From Candidatus Peribacteria bacterium (GTDB lineage: Bacteria; Patescibacteriota; Gracilibacteria; UBA1369; 2-02-FULL-48-14): a stretch of 49,374 bases of DNA. The DNA is taken from the NCBI GenBank assembly GCA_943357175.1, contig CALRGE010000013.1, positions 1 through 49,374 on the forward strand, in the 5' to 3' direction. The notes below the pieces were generated by a model. That model worked only from the letters and a program-made list of their open reading frames with translations. It did not search any database and was not told the origin of the DNA. The stretch's first letter is position 1, and every line of letters begins with the position of its first letter. Positions 7,869 through 16,126 of this stretch are shown one piece after another. The translations under genes and the position numbers were made by a program.

Positions 7869-8141
7869 TTATTTCTTCGCTTTGAAAGCGCGCATTATTT
7901 CATCAATCATTTTTTTGTGCTCTGATTTTTTGTCGGAGGCAAAAGCATGCTTTCCACATGTCTCCAAATGGCTTTCCAAAGTGGACTCGAAGGCTGAATT
8001 TAGTAGTCCTTGTGCAGATTTTATTTGTTGAAGAATGTCCATGCAGTATTTGTCATCCTCCATCATTTTTTGAATTTTTGTACCGAGGCTGACGGTTTTT
8101 TTTACTGCGATCAATGCTTTTTTCTTGTATGGTTCAATCAT
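7869..8141 (-). CDS. csoR: CsoR-family copper-sensing repressor
   Basis: This 90-residue all-helical protein is of the CsoR/RcnR/FrmR family (DUF156). The metal-ligand pattern of copper-sensing CsoR is intact: Cys33, then His58 (25 residues later), then Cys62 (4 residues later). This is the exact spacing of the copper ligands Cys36/His61/Cys65 in the mycobacterial protein. Such tetramers bind operator DNA when copper-free and let go on Cu(I). The gene is divergent from the HMA-SafE-cupredoxin/CopA operon, with a palindromic operator between them. It leads a minus-strand operon that continues into a membrane protein, a micropeptide and an Fe-S carrier fusion. Autoregulation together with copper-induced expression of both arms is the natural reading. 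Confidence 0.9.
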   Translation of the reverse strand: MIEPYKKKALIAVKKTVSLGTKIQKMMEDDKYCMDILQQIKSAQGLLNSAFESTLESHLETCGKHAFASDKKSEHKKMIDEIMRAFKAKK

Positions 8142-8161
8142 TATGTTGACTTTAAATTTTA

Positions 8162-8186
8162 ATACCTATACCCTAGGTGCAGGTAT
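8162..8186. promoter_or_regulatory. Palindromic CsoR operator candidate
   Basis: The 63-base gap between csoR and the divergent copper-export operon holds a dyad of ATACCT and AGGTAT around a CCTAGG core (25 bases). Its inner half-sites ACC...GGT resemble the C/G-tract-containing operators of CsoR regulators. A TTGACT lies at 8146-8151, and AT-rich candidate -10 boxes (for example TATCAT at 8191-8196, 8 bases before the ATG at 8205) flank the dyad. Bound repressor would therefore block promoters in both directions. The exact -10 choice is not certain. Confidence 0.6.
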
Positions 8187-8204
8187 CTTATATCATAAAT
8201 TTAT

Positions 8205-9539
8205 ATGTCAGACAAATCTAAAATTTTAAAGCTTAAAATTCATGGGATGCATTGTGCAAGTTGTGAATTTCTTATTGAAAAAGAGTTTAAAAAAATTCCG
8301 GGTGTTGAGAAGGTGAGTGTTAATCATGCGAATGGTAGAGCAAAACTGATATGTTCGGAAATTCCAGAAATGAGTGAATTCGAGGAAGTATTGAAGAAGC
8401 ATAATTATAGCTTAGAGGGAGCGGGTGGCAGCTTGACTTCGTCGAGTACGCTGGAAGATCATGCACAAACTCTTACAATTTTTGTGATTGTTATTTTGGC
8501 ATATATGCTTTTGAAACGGCTTGATTTTTTGCCATCGGATTATGGAATTAAAACGGAAATGAGTTTGTTGTTTATTTTTATGATGGGACTTGTTGCTTCG
8601 CTTTCGACTTGTTTGGCTGTAACAGGTGGATTGCTCATTGCGGTTTCAGCGAAGTTCGATGAGCTACATCAAAATTTAAGTCCTTTCCAGAAATTCAAAC
8701 CACATATCTATTTTAATTTGGGAAGAATTATTTCTTATACTATTTTAGGTGGATTGATTGCCTATCTCGGTTCTTTTTTGAATTTTTCTTCAACCGTAAC
8801 AGGATGGATAACGATTTTTGTGAGTTTTGTTATGATTATTTTAGGATTTCAATTGTTGAAAGTTTTTTCTTGGACAAAACATTTTATGCCTAAGATGCCT
8901 AAGTTTTTGGCGCATAAAATTGATAACGCGAAAGATTCGGAACATTGGTCTGCACCATTTTTTCTTGGAGCGGCCACATTCTTTCTTCCATGCGGATTTA
9001 CGCAGGCGCTTCAATTATATGTTTTGAGCCAAGGTAGTGTTCAGGTTGGAGCACTTACTATGTTTGCTTTTGCGATGGGAACTTTGCCTGTGCTTTTGTC
9101 ACTTGGAACACTTTCGAGTTTTATAAAAGGCGAGGGTTTGAAATATTTTTTGAAAATTGCAGGAGTTTTGGTGGTTTTACTAGGAGTTTTGAGTGGTGTG
9201 GCAGGTTTGAGATTGCTTGGATTTGATTTCTCATCGACGCCTGAAAATGTTTCTTCCAACGTTGAAATTGTTGATGGAAAGCAGATTGTTGAAATGAAAA
9301 TTATTGGGCTTGAATATTATCCGAAAAATATAACTGTAAAGGTTGGCATTCCTGTAGTTTGGAAAATTGATGCTAGTGGGGCGAGAGGCTGTGGTTCATC
9401 TCTAAGCGTTCCTTCTTTAAATATTTTGGAATTTTTATCAGGCGAAAAAACTATAGAATTTACACCTGAAAATATAGGTACGATTCCATTCACATGCAGT
9501 ATGGGAATGACTTCCGGATCATTTAACGTGACACCATGA
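8205..9539 (+). CDS. HMA - SafE/TauE-like membrane - cupredoxin fusion protein
   Basis: This 444-residue protein has three parts. Residues 5-75 are a heavy-metal-associated (Atx1-like) domain with GMHCASC (Cys17, Cys20). Residues 88-345 form a membrane core of about six or seven helices of the SafE/DsbD-like sulfite-exporter superfamily, with [11 protein letters not shown] and FFLPCGFTQ, each placing a Cys inside the membrane region. Residues 350-444 are a cupredoxin-like beta domain ending in a possible copper site (Cys in [10 protein letters not shown], with a further Cys in GARGCG). The order suggests copper passes from cytosol through the membrane to an outside cupredoxin, or that the protein reduces or delivers copper. 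The copA gene follows with an ATGA overlap, so the two are translationally coupled. It is controlled by the CsoR operator just upstream. Confidence 0.85.
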   Translation: MSDKSKILKLKIHGMHCASCEFLIEKEFKKIPGVEKVSVNHANGRAKLICSEIPEMSEFEEVLKKHNYSLEGAGGSLTSSSTLEDHAQTLTIFVIVILAYMLLKRLDFLPSDYGIKTEMSLLFIFMMGLVASLSTCLAVTGGLLIAVSAKFDELHQNLSPFQKFKPHIYFNLGRIISYTILGGLIAYLGSFLNFSSTVTGWITIFVSFVMIILGFQLLKVFSWTKHFMPKMPKFLAHKIDNAKDSEHWSAPFFLGAATFFLPCGFTQALQLYVLSQGSVQVGALTMFAFAMGTLPVLLSLGTLSSFIKGEGLKYFLKIAGVLVVLLGVLSGVAGLRLLGFDFSSTPENVSSNVEIVDGKQIVEMKIIGLEYYPKNITVKVGIPVVWKIDASGARGCGSSLSVPSLNILEFLSGEKTIEFTPENIGTIPFTCSMGMTSGSFNVTP

Positions 9540-11626
9540 AAACAAGTTTTAAAATTTCCGGCATGCACTGCGCTAGTTGCGCTTATAAGAATGAACAGAG
9601 CTTAAAAAAGTTGCCAGGCGTGAAAGATGCATCGGTTAATTATGCAATGCAAACTGCGACTGTTGACCATGACGGTGTTTCTGAACATGAAATGCATCAG
9701 GTGATTGAGAAAAATGGATATAAAGTTGTAAAGAAGCATGAGGGAGGTCATGAGCATGCTCAAGCTGATTTGCATTCAGCCAGAAATAAAACAATTTTGG
9801 CACTTTCTTTTGCCGGTCCAAATTTTGTTTTGGCGATGTTTGGAATGGATTTGCCTTACAGTATTTGGATTCAGGCAATTTTGTCGACTGTGACGGTTTT
9901 GGTGATTGGTAGTGAGTTTCATATTTTGATGCTAAGGGGCGCAAAGCGACTTTCTGCAGATATGAATACTTTGATTTCGATGGGGACATTGGCTGCTCTT
10001 TTCTATAGTTATTGGGCGATGTGGAAAGGTGGAGATGTGTATTTTGAAACGGCTTCATTGATTACTGCCTTGATTTTATTGGGAAGGTTTTTTGAGGAGC
10101 GAAGTCGTGGTCAGGCTAGTTCGGCAATTGAAAAACTTTTAAAATTGGGAGCAAAGAATGCCAGATTAATTGTGGATGGTCAGGAAAAAGAGGTTGCTGT
10201 AGAAACATTGAAAGTCGGTGATATTTTGTTGGTAAAACCTGGAGAGAAAATTCCTGTTGATGGAAAGATAATTAAGGGCGATACGAGTATTGATGAGTCT
10301 ATGCTTACAGGGGAAAGCATGCCTGCAAGCAGGCATGTGGAGGATGAGGTTTTCGGTGCGACTATAAATATTAACGGAGTTTTCCAAATGCAGGTGGGTA
10401 AGGTTGGAAATGACACAATGCTTGCACAGATTGTGAAAATTGTTAGTGAGGCTCAGGTAAATAAGGCACCTATTCAAAAACTTGCGGATAAAATTTCAGG
10501 TATTTTCGTGCCAGTTGTTATTTTAATTGCTGCCGCGACTTTTGTGGCTTGGTTTTTTGTGACTGGAAGTTTTTCTACAGGTTTCATTTATGCGATTGCG
10601 GTTTTGGTAATTGCTTGTCCTTGTGCGCTTGGGCTTGCGACTCCCACAGCAATTATGGTTGGAACCGGTTATGGTGCTTCACAAGGCATTCTGATCAAAA
10701 ATGGGGAATCTTTGGAGCGTGGTAAGAAAATCGACTTAGTTGTGTTTGATAAAACCGGAACATTAACAGAAGGAAAACCTGTGCTCACTAATATTCTTGC
10801 TGATGATGGAAATAAGGCGCTGATTATCGCAGCGTCTATGGAAAAAAATTCTGAACATCCGCTTGCCACTGCAATTGTAAATGAGGCGAAAAAAAGAGGG
10901 CTGGATTTGAAAGAAGTAGAAAAGTTTAAGAATCTTGAAGGGCGAGGTGTTCAGGGTGAAATTGCTGGAAAGAAATATTTTGTGGGTAGAGTTGAAAAAT
11001 CTAATAAGGCAATTGATGATTTTGAGCAACAGGCGAAAACTGTTGTAGTTTTGATGGAAGGTGACAAGCAAATTGCTGTTTTTGCAATTGCAGATACCTT
11101 GAAGCTTGATGCCAAAGAAGGCGTACTTAAACTACACAAATTGGGAATGCAAACGGTTATGATAACAGGTGATAATCAATCAACGGCTGATGTGATTGCG
11201 AAGAAATTGGGTATCAAGAGAGTTTTTGCGCGCGTTTTGCCTACTGAGAAAGCGGGTATTATTAAGGAGCTACAAAAGGAGGGGAAAGTTGCCTTTGTGG
11301 GCGACGGGATTAATGACGCGCCTGCACTTGTTCAGTCTGATTTTGGAATTGCGATGGGAACAGGAACTGATATCGCGATCGAGGCCGGTAATATTGTTCT
11401 TGTGAAAGGAAATCCCTTGAAAGTTGTGGAGGCGATAAATCTTTCTCAGATGACTTTCAAAATAATTCAACAAAATTTATTCTGGGCATTTTTTTATAAT
11501 GTTGCTGCGATTCCACTTGCGGCATTTGGAATGTTGAACCCTGTTATTGCTTCAGGCGCTATGGCATTTTCTTCAATTTCTGTTGTGTTGAATTCACTGA
11601 GGTTGAAGAGAGCGAAGATTTCTTAA
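9536..11626 (+). CDS. copA: Copper-exporting P1B-type ATPase
   Basis: This 696-residue ATPase pumps Cu(I) out of the cytosol using ATP. It has one N-terminal HMA domain with GMHCASC (residues 9-15), a short His-rich linker (about 70-82), paired membrane helices, TGES (258-261) in the actuator domain and the Cu(I)-specific CPC motif (361-363) in the sixth helix. DKTGT (phosphorylated Asp405), an HP pair in SEHPLA and GDGINDAP (about 589) follow. All catalytic elements are intact and the length is normal for a single-HMA CopA. The start overlaps the stop of the preceding copper gene by ATGA. A hairpin terminator follows, so this two-gene operon ends here. Confidence 0.95.
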   Translation: MKTSFKISGMHCASCAYKNEQSLKKLPGVKDASVNYAMQTATVDHDGVSEHEMHQVIEKNGYKVVKKHEGGHEHAQADLHSARNKTILALSFAGPNFVLAMFGMDLPYSIWIQAILSTVTVLVIGSEFHILMLRGAKRLSADMNTLISMGTLAALFYSYWAMWKGGDVYFETASLITALILLGRFFEERSRGQASSAIEKLLKLGAKNARLIVDGQEKEVAVETLKVGDILLVKPGEKIPVDGKIIKGDTSIDESMLTGESMPASRHVEDEVFGATININGVFQMQVGKVGNDTMLAQIVKIVSEAQVNKAPIQKLADKISGIFVPVVILIAAATFVAWFFVTGSFSTGFIYAIAVLVIACPCALGLATPTAIMVGTGYGASQGILIKNGESLERGKKIDLVVFDKTGTLTEGKPVLTNILADDGNKALIIAASMEKNSEHPLATAIVNEAKKRGLDLKEVEKFKNLEGRGVQGEIAGKKYFVGRVEKSNKAIDDFEQQAKTVVVLMEGDKQIAVFAIADTLKLDAKEGVLKLHKLGMQTVMITGDNQSTADVIAKKLGIKRVFARVLPTEKAGIIKELQKEGKVAFVGDGINDAPALVQSDFGIAMGTGTDIAIEAGNIVLVKGNPLKVVEAINLSQMTFKIIQQNLFWAFFYNVAAIPLAAFGMLNPVIASGAMAFSSISVVLNSLRLKRAKIS

Positions 11627-11630
11627 ACAA

Positions 11631-11682
11631 ACAGAAACTTGGAATGAAGTAGGATTTCATATATTGTTTCTGTGTATTTTTT
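11631..11682 (+). terminator. Hairpin terminator after copA
   Basis: ACAGAAAC (11631-11638) pairs with GTTTCTGT (11666-11673). Inside, ATGAA and TTCAT extend the stem. A run of six T follows at 11677-11682. This fits a rho-independent terminator ending the copper operon before the small membrane-protein gene. Confidence 0.55.
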
Positions 11683-11694
11683 AACAATTTTTAT

Positions 11695-11985
11695 ATGACT
11701 GGAATCTTTTTTGTTCTCTTTCACATGATTGCGTCGATTTCCTTCTGCTTTGGATTTGTAATGTTCATGATTTACGTTGCAAAGTATATGAAAAAAGAAA
11801 TGCTTTTTAAGCTTTCATTAGGCGCTATTCTTTTGGGTTTCTTGCTGACGATTTTAGGTTTATTTGTTGGAAGAAATGATGACGCTTGGAGAATGATGGA
11901 TAACGAATATGATGGAGAAGCGATGATGAATCAAGAAATTGAGGCAGGTGAATCTTCAGAGCCAACTAACCCATTGGCAATCTAG
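11695..11985 (+). CDS. Small two-helix membrane protein
   Basis: This 96-residue protein has two membrane helices (about residues 4-28 and 38-58) and an acidic cytosol- or outside-facing tail with Met-rich patches (RMMDNEYDGEAMMNQE). Met/Asp/Glu tails can bind copper, and the gene lies just downstream of copA, so a link to copper is possible but unproven. A terminator separates it from copA. Its stop codon and that of the opposing pseudouridine synthase gene share the palindrome CTAG at 11982-11985. The family is unknown to me. Confidence 0.65.
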   Translation: MTGIFFVLFHMIASISFCFGFVMFMIYVAKYMKKEMLFKLSLGAILLGFLLTILGLFVGRNDDAWRMMDNEYDGEAMMNQEIEAGESSEPTNPLAI

Positions 11986-12611
11986 AAACTCGCGGGAGCT
12001 TGAATTTCCACCATTTTGTCTAAAAGCGGATGGTGGAATTTTATTTTCCAGGCTTGTAGGAAGTAGCGGCCTTGATCTTTTGTTAGGTCGAGATATTTTC
12101 TGTTGAATTTTTTATCGCCGTATTCTCGATCTAAAACAAGAGGGTTACCAATCATGGCAAGGTGCTTTCTAATTTGGTGTTTTCTTCCGGTTTCAATTTT
12201 TACTTCAAGCATTGAAAGAATTCCGAGTCGCTTCATTAGTCTGTAATGGGTTGTTGCAGGAATTTTTTCTTTCTTCTCGCGGCTTTCAAGAGGAAAGTTT
12301 ACAGTACTTTTTGAGAATCGTGGGTTACCTTTTACTAAAGCGAGATAGGTTTTCTCGGTTCGTGGGTCTTTAAAAATTGCTTCGAGAGCTTCACGATCAC
12401 GCGGGTATTTCCCAAATAAAAGCACACCTGAAGTGTCTCGGTCGATTCGGTGTAAGAGATATGATTTATAATCTTTATCACGCAGCTGCATTCGCATAAT
12501 TCCCTGAACCGTTTTGGCTTCAGGAATATTTGGAGCCGGAACAGAAACAAGTCCACCCGGTTTGTCGATTGCGAACATGAAGTCGTCTTCGTAGATTATT
12601 TTGAGATTCAT
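11982..12611 (-). CDS. RNA pseudouridine synthase, RluA family
   Basis: This 209-residue protein carries the RluA-family active-site motif HRIDRDTSGV, in which the Asp after HRI is the catalytic residue that attacks the uridine ring. Further conserved segments are RKHQIRKHLA (the KxxQxR-type motif) and GNPLVLDREYGD. It isomerises uridine to pseudouridine in rRNA or tRNA. No S4 RNA-binding domain is present at the N terminus, as in RluA/RluC-like short forms. The target site cannot be assigned. The ATG at 12611 overlaps the end of the upstream 500-residue gene by 4 bases, so the two form an operon. Confidence 0.88.
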   Translation of the reverse strand: MNLKIIYEDDFMFAIDKPGGLVSVPAPNIPEAKTVQGIMRMQLRDKDYKSYLLHRIDRDTSGVLLFGKYPRDREALEAIFKDPRTEKTYLALVKGNPRFSKSTVNFPLESREKKEKIPATTHYRLMKRLGILSMLEVKIETGRKHQIRKHLAMIGNPLVLDREYGDKKFNRKYLDLTKDQGRYFLQAWKIKFHHPLLDKMVEIQAPASF

Positions 12612-14110
12612 AGCAGTTTTTTCGCGAGGCCGGTCTGTTTTAGAATTTCTTCCGGAGTGTTTTTCTCCAGTAGACTTTGGTCTCGTTCCTGAATAGGATA
12701 CAGCACTGTGTACATTTCAGGAAGCATTGGAGCCATCATCTCAGACATTGTCACTTTTTTGGAAAGGTTCACATAAGTTTCAAAACTTGTATCTTCGTTT
12801 TCAAGAACCATATCAAAACTCATTGCTGGAAAGGCTTCTCCATCTTTACTTTTAAGGTAAGAAAGTACCATTCCATCGCCTCCAAGTTCTTTTGTTTGAA
12901 CAGGCTCTAGAGCGTTGACTTCTTCTGTTAAATCGAGCTCGGCAAGCATATCACTCCAGGCTTTTTTTGTTTGAGTTAAATCATTAACTTGGCAGAAACC
13001 GCCAAGACATTTCATTCCATAATAGAGTGAAACCATCAAATAACAGATCAGCATTCCTGGGAAGATTTTTTTATCACGTAGAGCTTGAGCGATTCCTTCA
13101 GGTGTCATTTCATAATTCCAAGAACCGTGGCCAGATGTGAGCATGCCGTCTTTTAAGGTTAGGCGAACACGGTGGAGTTTTTCATCAAGGGCCCAGAACA
13201 TATAAGTTCCCCAATCTTTTTCCAGAGAGAATGCACCCGGAATATTATTGAAATATTTATAGTTTAATTCTACGAATTTCGGATCGAACAGTACTTTATA
13301 GATTAGAGAGTCAGGATTTTTTAAGTGATTGGTCAATAACATTTCAGTAACCAAAGTTTCAATTTCCAAATAAATTAAATCAGGCATTTTTTTCTCTTTA
13401 ACAGGGTGGAAAAGTCGACGCCAGAGATAAAAATTAATTTCTGTGATTTGTTCATTCAAATCTGGAGAATTCATCACTTGTTCATTTGCAAAAAATTCTT
13501 CAATTAGATCGCGAATCTTTTCTCCGCGGCCTGGATCAAAATCTTTTTTAACCAATTCATCTTCGGCTTTGCTCAAATCTTCTCGATTGTATCCACGAGT
13601 TGCATAAACCACGCCCATTTTTAGTTTATCAGGTAGAAATGGAAGTCGAATTAGTGAGTTTGAATCATCGCCGTGACCATGAAAAAGAATTCCTCGAGTA
13701 TATGTCGAGGAATTATTCACTGAAACACTGGCGAAAGAGAAAACCACTAGATATTTCATATCGGGATCTTCAGTTTCGTAATACGGAATTGCCGAGATTA
13801 TGTTTGAGTTCAGGAAAAATGGATGTTGAATCGGTCCGTGGTGATCTGTTGTTGATACGAGAGGTTTTTTTAGTAATTGTTTTGTAACCCCTTTTGCTAC
13901 TTCAGAACCAAGACGTTTTTCAATTAGTTTCTCGGCACAATCAATCAATTCCGGCTTTCTGGCATCTAAAAAAGGACTCACATTTACATCCATGAAGTCC
14001 TTTGCGTAGTCGAAGAGAAATTTATCTCCGTGTTTTTGCATTATCTCACCCAAGATTGGGCGTCTTTTCCAGATTGCATTCTTTAATTTTTCTAGTACCG
14101 AGTCAGACAT
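12608..14110 (-). CDS. Conserved-looking hypothetical protein with TDHHGPIQHP motif
   Basis: This is a 500-residue soluble protein that I cannot assign. Possible active-site elements are STTDHHGPIQHP (about residues 86-97), GILFHGHGDD (about 138-147), a Gly-rich GHGSWNYEMTPEG and a late Cys segment MKCLGGFCQV. Several His/Asp clusters suggest a metal or phosphate enzyme. There is no membrane segment or signal peptide. A TATAAA -10 box lies about 30 bases upstream on the minus strand, followed by a short A-rich leader. The gene overlaps the following pseudouridine synthase gene by 4 bases. Confidence 0.75.
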   Translation of the reverse strand: MSDSVLEKLKNAIWKRRPILGEIMQKHGDKFLFDYAKDFMDVNVSPFLDARKPELIDCAEKLIEKRLGSEVAKGVTKQLLKKPLVSTTDHHGPIQHPFFLNSNIISAIPYYETEDPDMKYLVVFSFASVSVNNSSTYTRGILFHGHGDDSNSLIRLPFLPDKLKMGVVYATRGYNREDLSKAEDELVKKDFDPGRGEKIRDLIEEFFANEQVMNSPDLNEQITEINFYLWRRLFHPVKEKKMPDLIYLEIETLVTEMLLTNHLKNPDSLIYKVLFDPKFVELNYKYFNNIPGAFSLEKDWGTYMFWALDEKLHRVRLTLKDGMLTSGHGSWNYEMTPEGIAQALRDKKIFPGMLICYLMVSLYYGMKCLGGFCQVNDLTQTKKAWSDMLAELDLTEEVNALEPVQTKELGGDGMVLSYLKSKDGEAFPAMSFDMVLENEDTSFETYVNLSKKVTMSEMMAPMLPEMYTVLYPIQERDQSLLEKNTPEEILKQTGLAKKLL

Positions 14111-14315
14111 ATTTTTTTTACTTCTTGACCGGGGATTTTATACTGAACTGCAAAAAATGCAAGGGTCTTTTGAAACTAACTATTTAATCCTGCAATAATC
14201 ATTTCATTAAAGCTAGATTTTTTGGTATTTGGCAGCGAATTACGAGTGCACACTCACCTTACGATTTGTCCAGCCAAAGTAGGCATTTTGATCTGTTAAA
14301 TGTGTGGGTTTTTGC

Positions 14316-14321
14316 TATACT
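14316..14321 (+). promoter_or_regulatory. Extended -10 box (TGCTATACT)
   Basis: TATACT preceded by TGC lies 24 bases before the ATG at 14346. An earlier in-frame GTG (14304) lies upstream of this box, so a message made from this promoter could not be translated from that GTG. The box therefore decides the start codon of the HNH gene. Confidence 0.55.
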
Positions 14322-14345
14322 TTTTTTAATTTAACCCCACCCAAA

Positions 14346-15113
14346 ATGAATGATAAAGAACTACTTGAAACTGCTCTGACTTATGGTCGGCACGCACTTG
14401 ATTGGCGGAGGAAGTTTATTGGTCTTTTACCTGAGATTAACAAGAGGCGTTTGTTTGAAAAGAAAGGTTGTTCTTCTATTCGCGAGTTTGCAGCTAAGTT
14501 CGGAGGAGTATCTAAAGAACAATTAGAGTTAACAATTAAACTAGAAGAAAGATTTATTCCAACTCCAGAACTTCATAAACAGCTTGTAACTGGAGAAGTA
14601 AGTATTAATAAACTAGCTAGAGTGGTTTCAATTGCAACACCTGAAAACGACCTAGAACTTTCTGAAATAGTTCAAAACATGTCACAAAAAGCAGTAGAAA
14701 CATTAGTACGTGATGAAAAGTTTACAGGCATGCGCGCGCAGACTTTAAGCTTAAATGAAGAAGTTCGAGGTAGACTTGTTGAACTTCAAGAAAAAGGAAT
14801 CGACATCAACGAGTTAATCAGCGTCGCACTTAACAAACGTGAGGAGGAAATTGCAGAAGAGAAAGCTCAACCTGTTGGGCCAGCAACATCACGTCCGGTT
14901 CCAGTAAAAACTGAAAGACTGCTCGCGAAAGAACACGGCACAAAATGTTCAATTCCGACCTGTAAAAAGCCATCTGTAGTTATTCACCATACGCAAACAT
15001 TCGCGCTCTCTCACAGGCACGATCCAAATTATCTCGCACCACTCTGCAAAGAACATCACGAAATTGCTCACATGATTAACTTGAAGGTGAGGGAAAAACG
15101 AAAATGCTTGTAA
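14346..15113 (+). CDS. HNH nuclease-like protein with N-terminal helical region
   Basis: This 255-residue protein has a helical N-terminal region of about 180 residues (resembling the DUF222-type leader that often precedes HNH domains), a Pro-rich linker, and a C-terminal HNH/zinc domain. The latter contains Cys pairs in GTKCSIPTCKK, an HH pair in VVIHHTQ and the closing CKEHHEIAH. HNH domains cut DNA using a metal ion. Free-standing genes of this kind are often mobile or act in restriction and recombination; no associated element is visible here. I chose ATG 14346 because the promoter -10 (14316-14321) excludes the upstream GTG. An imperfect inverted repeat (ACTCC/GGAGT) lies after the stop. 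Confidence 0.75.
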   Translation: MNDKELLETALTYGRHALDWRRKFIGLLPEINKRRLFEKKGCSSIREFAAKFGGVSKEQLELTIKLEERFIPTPELHKQLVTGEVSINKLARVVSIATPENDLELSEIVQNMSQKAVETLVRDEKFTGMRAQTLSLNEEVRGRLVELQEKGIDINELISVALNKREEEIAEEKAQPVGPATSRPVPVKTERLLAKEHGTKCSIPTCKKPSVVIHHTQTFALSHRHDPNYLAPLCKEHHEIAHMINLKVREKRKCL

Positions 15114-15178
15114 ACTCCCATCAGCTCTGGTCGGAGTGGTGATCTTTGGGCTAGAATCTTACTGTCTTAATCCACCTT

Positions 15179-16126
15179 ATGGCAAAACAATGTAATCTTC
15201 CGAATTTTCAAACAGAATTTAAGGTTAGTATTATTGGAGCGGGGAGTGTTGGTTCGACTGCGGCATATGCGATGCTTTTGGATGGACGACTTTCAGAATT
15301 GGTTTTGTTAGATCACGATAAAAAAAAGGCCGAGGGAATTGTGCTTGATATGGAACATTCAATGGCATTTTTGGACTATACAAAAGTGACCGGAACTGAT
15401 GATTACGCTAGAGTAAAAAATTCGAACTTAGTGGTAATTACGGTTGGGGCAAGACAATTGGAAGGCGAAACTCGTTTGGATCTTATCGCAAAAAATAGGG
15501 CGATTTTTAAAGAAATAATTCCAAAAATTGTTAAAGCGGCGCCGAATGCGATTTTGCTTGTGGTTAGTAATCCTGTGGATGTTTTGACTTTCGAAGCATA
15601 TAAAATTTCAGGTTTGCCATGGGGGAGAGTGTTTGGCTCTGGAACTCTTTTAGATACTGCGAGGTTGCGATTTCATATTTCAGAACGGCTTTGTTTGAGT
15701 CCGAAAAGTATTGAGGCTTATATTTTGGGTGAACATGGAGATACTTCTTTCCCTGTTTGGAGTAGTGCGAATGTTGCCGGAAAACTTTTAAGTAAGATGG
15801 ATGGTTTTGGAAAAAAAGATGCGAAGGAATGTTATGACGAAACGAAAAATGCCGCTTATAGAATTATTCATGATGTTGGTTTTACCTGTTATTCTATCGG
15901 GACTGTGATTAAGGAAATAATGAATCATATTTTTCAGCATTCTAAAATAGTTTTGCCACTTTCTGTGCCGCTTGAAAATTATTATGGAATCTCAGGTGTG
16001 GCGCTCAGTGTGCCTTGTGTTTTAGACAGTACCGGAGTTACTGATGTAATAAAGATTCCGCTGAATGCGTTGGAATTGAAGCAGCTCAAAAAATCGGCAA
16101 CAACTTTGAAAGGATATTTAAAGTGA
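15179..16126 (+). CDS. ldh: L-lactate dehydrogenase
   Basis: This 315-residue NAD-dependent dehydrogenase interconverts pyruvate and L-lactate and so regenerates NAD+ in fermentation. It has the nucleotide-binding GAGSVG near residue 20, the specificity loop ARQLEGETRLDL (Gln93 marks lactate rather than malate dehydrogenase, with Arg99 following), NPVDV, and the catalytic His186 in GEHGDTSFPVWS. Length is normal. A TAGAAT -10 box (15152-15157) precedes a 15-base leader without a Shine-Dalgarno site. Its 3' end overlaps the convergent ABC-F gene by 9 bases. This suggests a fermentative metabolism typical of reduced-genome bacteria. Confidence 0.93.
   Translation: MAKQCNLPNFQTEFKVSIIGAGSVGSTAAYAMLLDGRLSELVLLDHDKKKAEGIVLDMEHSMAFLDYTKVTGTDDYARVKNSNLVVITVGARQLEGETRLDLIAKNRAIFKEIIPKIVKAAPNAILLVVSNPVDVLTFEAYKISGLPWGRVFGSGTLLDTARLRFHISERLCLSPKSIEAYILGEHGDTSFPVWSSANVAGKLLSKMDGFGKKDAKECYDETKNAAYRIIHDVGFTCYSIGTVIKEIMNHIFQHSKIVLPLSVPLENYYGISGVALSVPCVLDSTGVTDVIKIPLNALELKQLKKSATTLKGYLK

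Noticed and set aside
14304-14345. Longer N terminus of the HNH protein from GTG 14304
   Set aside because: The extended -10 box TGCTATACT lies inside this extension, so the transcript begins after it.
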